From positions 1,116,001 through 1,180,000 of the forward strand of contig CADDXC010000001.1 of assembly GCA_902809985.1 (NCBI GenBank): DNA of 64,000 nt. The letters run 5' to 3'. The position numbers were made by a program, and so were the translations under genes. The stretch comes from Clostridiaceae bacterium BL-3 (lineage in GTDB: Bacteria; Bacillota; Clostridia; Clostridiales; Clostridiaceae). The notes beneath the pieces were generated by a model. The model ran no database searches. It had not been told where the DNA came from and saw only the letters and a list, made by a program, of their open reading frames with translations. Shown in pieces: positions 62,176 through 64,000 of this stretch. Within the stretch, counting starts at the first letter, position 1. Each line of letters begins with the position of its first letter.

Positions 62176-64000
62176 TCAAAGTTTTTGATTTTTTTCTATT
62201 TCAATACCAGCTAATTTCATTAAATATACAGCATTTCTCGTATCTGAAATTCCCTCTTTCAATTTATAGTCAAAATAAATCTTGTTATTCCTGTAATACT
62301 CGGAAAAATGATAATTTCTAATTTTTGATTTTCTATAATCGGCCATTTCACCTAACTCCAAGTCATGAGTGGATATAAATCCCAAATTACCTATTTTACT
62401 CAATTGTTTTACTAAAATCGTTGCTCCGGTATGCCTGTCTCTCGAATTGGTTCCTTTAAAAATTTCATCTAATAAAAATAGTATTCTTTTTCCTTTTTTT
62501 GAAGCTTCAACAATATTCTTAATCCTCAATATCTCTGCATAAAAAGAAGATATATTTTGTCCCAGGTTATCATTTACTCTCATACAGCTGTAAAGATCCA
62601 TAATAGTACAGAAAAACTCCTCGGCACATACAGGAGCCCCGGCATATGCCAACACAATATTAATTCCTACAGTTCGCAAAAATGTACTCTTTCCAGACAT
62701 ATTAGACCCTGTTACAAGCATAACCGAATATGATTTTCCTATCTTCAAGTCATTACATATGCGGTTTTTTTCTTCCAGAAGAGGATGTCCCATATTCTTT
62801 GCTGTAATTATCGATGATCCAGCTGCAATCCCGGGCATACACCAATGTGGATTATCGTATTTAATAACTGCAATACTGCATAAGGCCTCTAATTCTCCTA
62901 TTACATCAATCCACTCATGAAAATTGTTTCCCGACTTTATTTTCCATTTTTCAACAGAAATATTCCAGTAATATTCTATCATGAGTATTGGATTCAAAAT
63001 GGAATACAATATATTACGTCTACTGGCTATGGACCCGCATATTTTAGAAAAGGCCTCTATTTGCCCATATGCACTTGTTCCATCATTACTGTAAAGCTTT
63101 TTACATAAGTTCACAATATACTTTGATTTAAATTCATGTTTCTCTATAAGTCCAATCATACTTTTATACATTTTTATGTCAGAATTATATTTTTCGGCAA
63201 TAATTAAGTTTTTAATCCTGTCTTTTCTATTTATTTTTAGAATAATGCACTGAACTAAAATTAAACTGACAGGAACATAAGAAGGAACCAAATAAAATAT
63301 TTTTGGTACAGTTTTGTAAACATCAAACAAAGCTGCTAAAATAAAATAGACTATTTTAACCATCAAAGTCAAAGTAGTTGCTGCTGTTACAGTTGAGAGA
63401 ATTCTCAAAGCCCAAATCAGCTGTTTTTTTAATATATAATCTTTCCCCTCTTTTAGCCATGAAAAAAGTTCCTTTGAATTTTGTTTATTATTTGGAATCA
63501 TTTTTCCTTCTGCTTCAAATTGCTGTCTAAAATAGATTTTATGTGCAAGCTCTACAACTGTGGACTGTCTGTCATATATATTTTGTTTATCCTGAGGCTT
63601 TTCTGTCAGCAATTTTTTTAACTTCTGTCTTCCAATACAAGTGTGGGCTGTATTTATCAATTGAAATAGAGAACCTTTGCCAAAAATATCGAGATCATAT
63701 GAATAATTATGATTCTTATCTATAAAATCCCCGCCAATATCCTCAAAATTCCTCCATTCTCCATTTAATCGTTTTATTGAAGCTTGATTTACTTTAACCA
63801 GTGCAGCCGAGTGCATTATTTTAGTTTTCATATTTGTCTGTAAATAAGCTAGATAAAACAGCAAGCTGAGCATAATTAAAACTGTAAAATTAAATATAAA
63901 AGATTCTCTTAATATATACATTTCTATTAAAGCTATAAATCCTATTATAAAAATAATAAGTCTTAAATTACTTATACCAGCCATATATTTTTGCTGCCTT
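62176..64000 (-). CDS. MutS-like ATPase with membrane helices, 5' end beyond window
   Basis: Homologue of the MutS family ATPase core with two hydrophobic regions near the N-terminus (LIIFIIGFIALIEMYIL, FNFTVLIMLSLLFYLAYL) and more near 205-260, so membrane-bound. ATPase motifs: Walker A TGSNMSGKST, Walker B ILFLLDEIFKGTNSRDRH and FISTHDLELGEMA. No mismatch-recognition domain is present. The frame stays open past the first ATG at 63984 (RQQKYMAGIS) up to the window edge, and relatives have some 25 extra N-terminal residues, so the true start is probably upstream. Function unknown. Confidence 0.85.
   Translation of the reverse strand, partial: RQQKYMAGISNLRLIIFIIGFIALIEMYILRESFIFNFTVLIMLSLLFYLAYLQTNMKTKIMHSAALVKVNQASIKRLNGEWRNFEDIGGDFIDKNHNYSYDLDIFGKGSLFQLINTAHTCIGRQKLKKLLTEKPQDKQNIYDRQSTVVELAHKIYFRQQFEAEGKMIPNNKQNSKELFSWLKEGKDYILKKQLIWALRILSTVTAATTLTLMVKIVYFILAALFDVYKTVPKIFYLVPSYVPVSLILVQCIILKINRKDRIKNLIIAEKYNSDIKMYKSMIGLIEKHEFKSKYIVNLCKKLYSNDGTSAYGQIEAFSKICGSIASRRNILYSILNPILMIEYYWNISVEKWKIKSGNNFHEWIDVIGELEALCSIAVIKYDNPHWCMPGIAAGSSIITAKNMGHPLLEEKNRICNDLKIGKSYSVMLVTGSNMSGKSTFLRTVGINIVLAYAGAPVCAEEFFCTIMDLYSCMRVNDNLGQNISSFYAEILRIKNIVEASKKGKRILFLLDEIFKGTNSRDRHTGATILVKQLSKIGNLGFISTHDLELGEMADYRKSKIRNYHFSEYYRNNKIYFDYKLKEGISDTRNAVYLMKLAGIEIEKNQKL

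Noticed and set aside
1..64000. CRISPR arrays, tRNA or rRNA genes
   Set aside because: No regularly spaced repeats and no recognisable tRNA or rRNA sequence was seen on either strand; a tRNAscan or Infernal run was not possible here.

Overview
The window is low-GC DNA typical of Clostridium sensu stricto. It carries sporulation-type flippases (SpoVB class), CW_binding_2 surface repeats, a rubrerythrin-like protein, strong AGGAGG ribosome binding sites and U-rich intrinsic terminators. Most genes lie on the minus strand. An acetoin dehydrogenase operon with its own sigma-54 activator and lipoyl synthase suggests a solventogenic or acetogenic clostridium near C. ljungdahlii or C. kluyveri; that placement is inference.

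Layout. 1-7.7 kb holds housekeeping and uncharacterised genes: a HelD-type helicase cut by the window edge, a NiaX-like ECF S-component under a near-perfect palindrome, peptide deformylase, a CC/Se-motif protein with a B12-radical SAM protein, a zinc-dependent phospholipase C-like protein and a sugar-dehydrogenase-like propeller. 7.8-16.7 kb is the aco locus: acoA-acoB-acoC-acoL, then acoR and a DUF6506-lipA operon. Both transcription units have a -24/-12 sigma-54 promoter with TTCCCAT-containing upstream sites, so AcoR may couple lipoate synthesis to its lipoylated enzyme complex. 16.8-26.1 kb is core biology: a rubrerythrin-like protein, two convergent MOP flippases sharing one hairpin, an RluA pseudouridine synthase, YhaM, an M20 peptidase and an FtsA-like ATPase with beta-grasp-like repeats. 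26.3-31.4 kb has a surface transglutaminase behind a class I cyclic-di-GMP riboswitch with a terminator platform, then DUF2207, flavodoxin-like and PH-domain genes.

31.5-43.7 kb is accessory and eroded. It contains two head-to-head truncated genes, an IS200/IS605 element that cuts an ABC permease gene, a frameshifted hydrolase, a cation antiporter behind a switch-like attenuator leader, and a second-type clpP. 43.7-51.5 kb holds regulator-target modules: PadR with a membrane protein and DedA (shared operator), and TetR with an RND efflux pair (shared operator). 51.6-53.9 kb is a small operon with a broken yidC. 54.2-57.3 kb is a secreted protein plus two-component system, 57.3-60.1 kb an Xre-ABC exporter module, and 60.2-62.1 kb a scar region with a transposase remnant and an ECF sigma gene fused to half of an iron-siderophore permease gene. 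The window ends inside a membrane-anchored MutS-like ATPase.

The right half (31-62 kb) holds at least eight broken or fused genes. This points to strain-level decay and deletion, although single-base lesions could also be sequencing errors.
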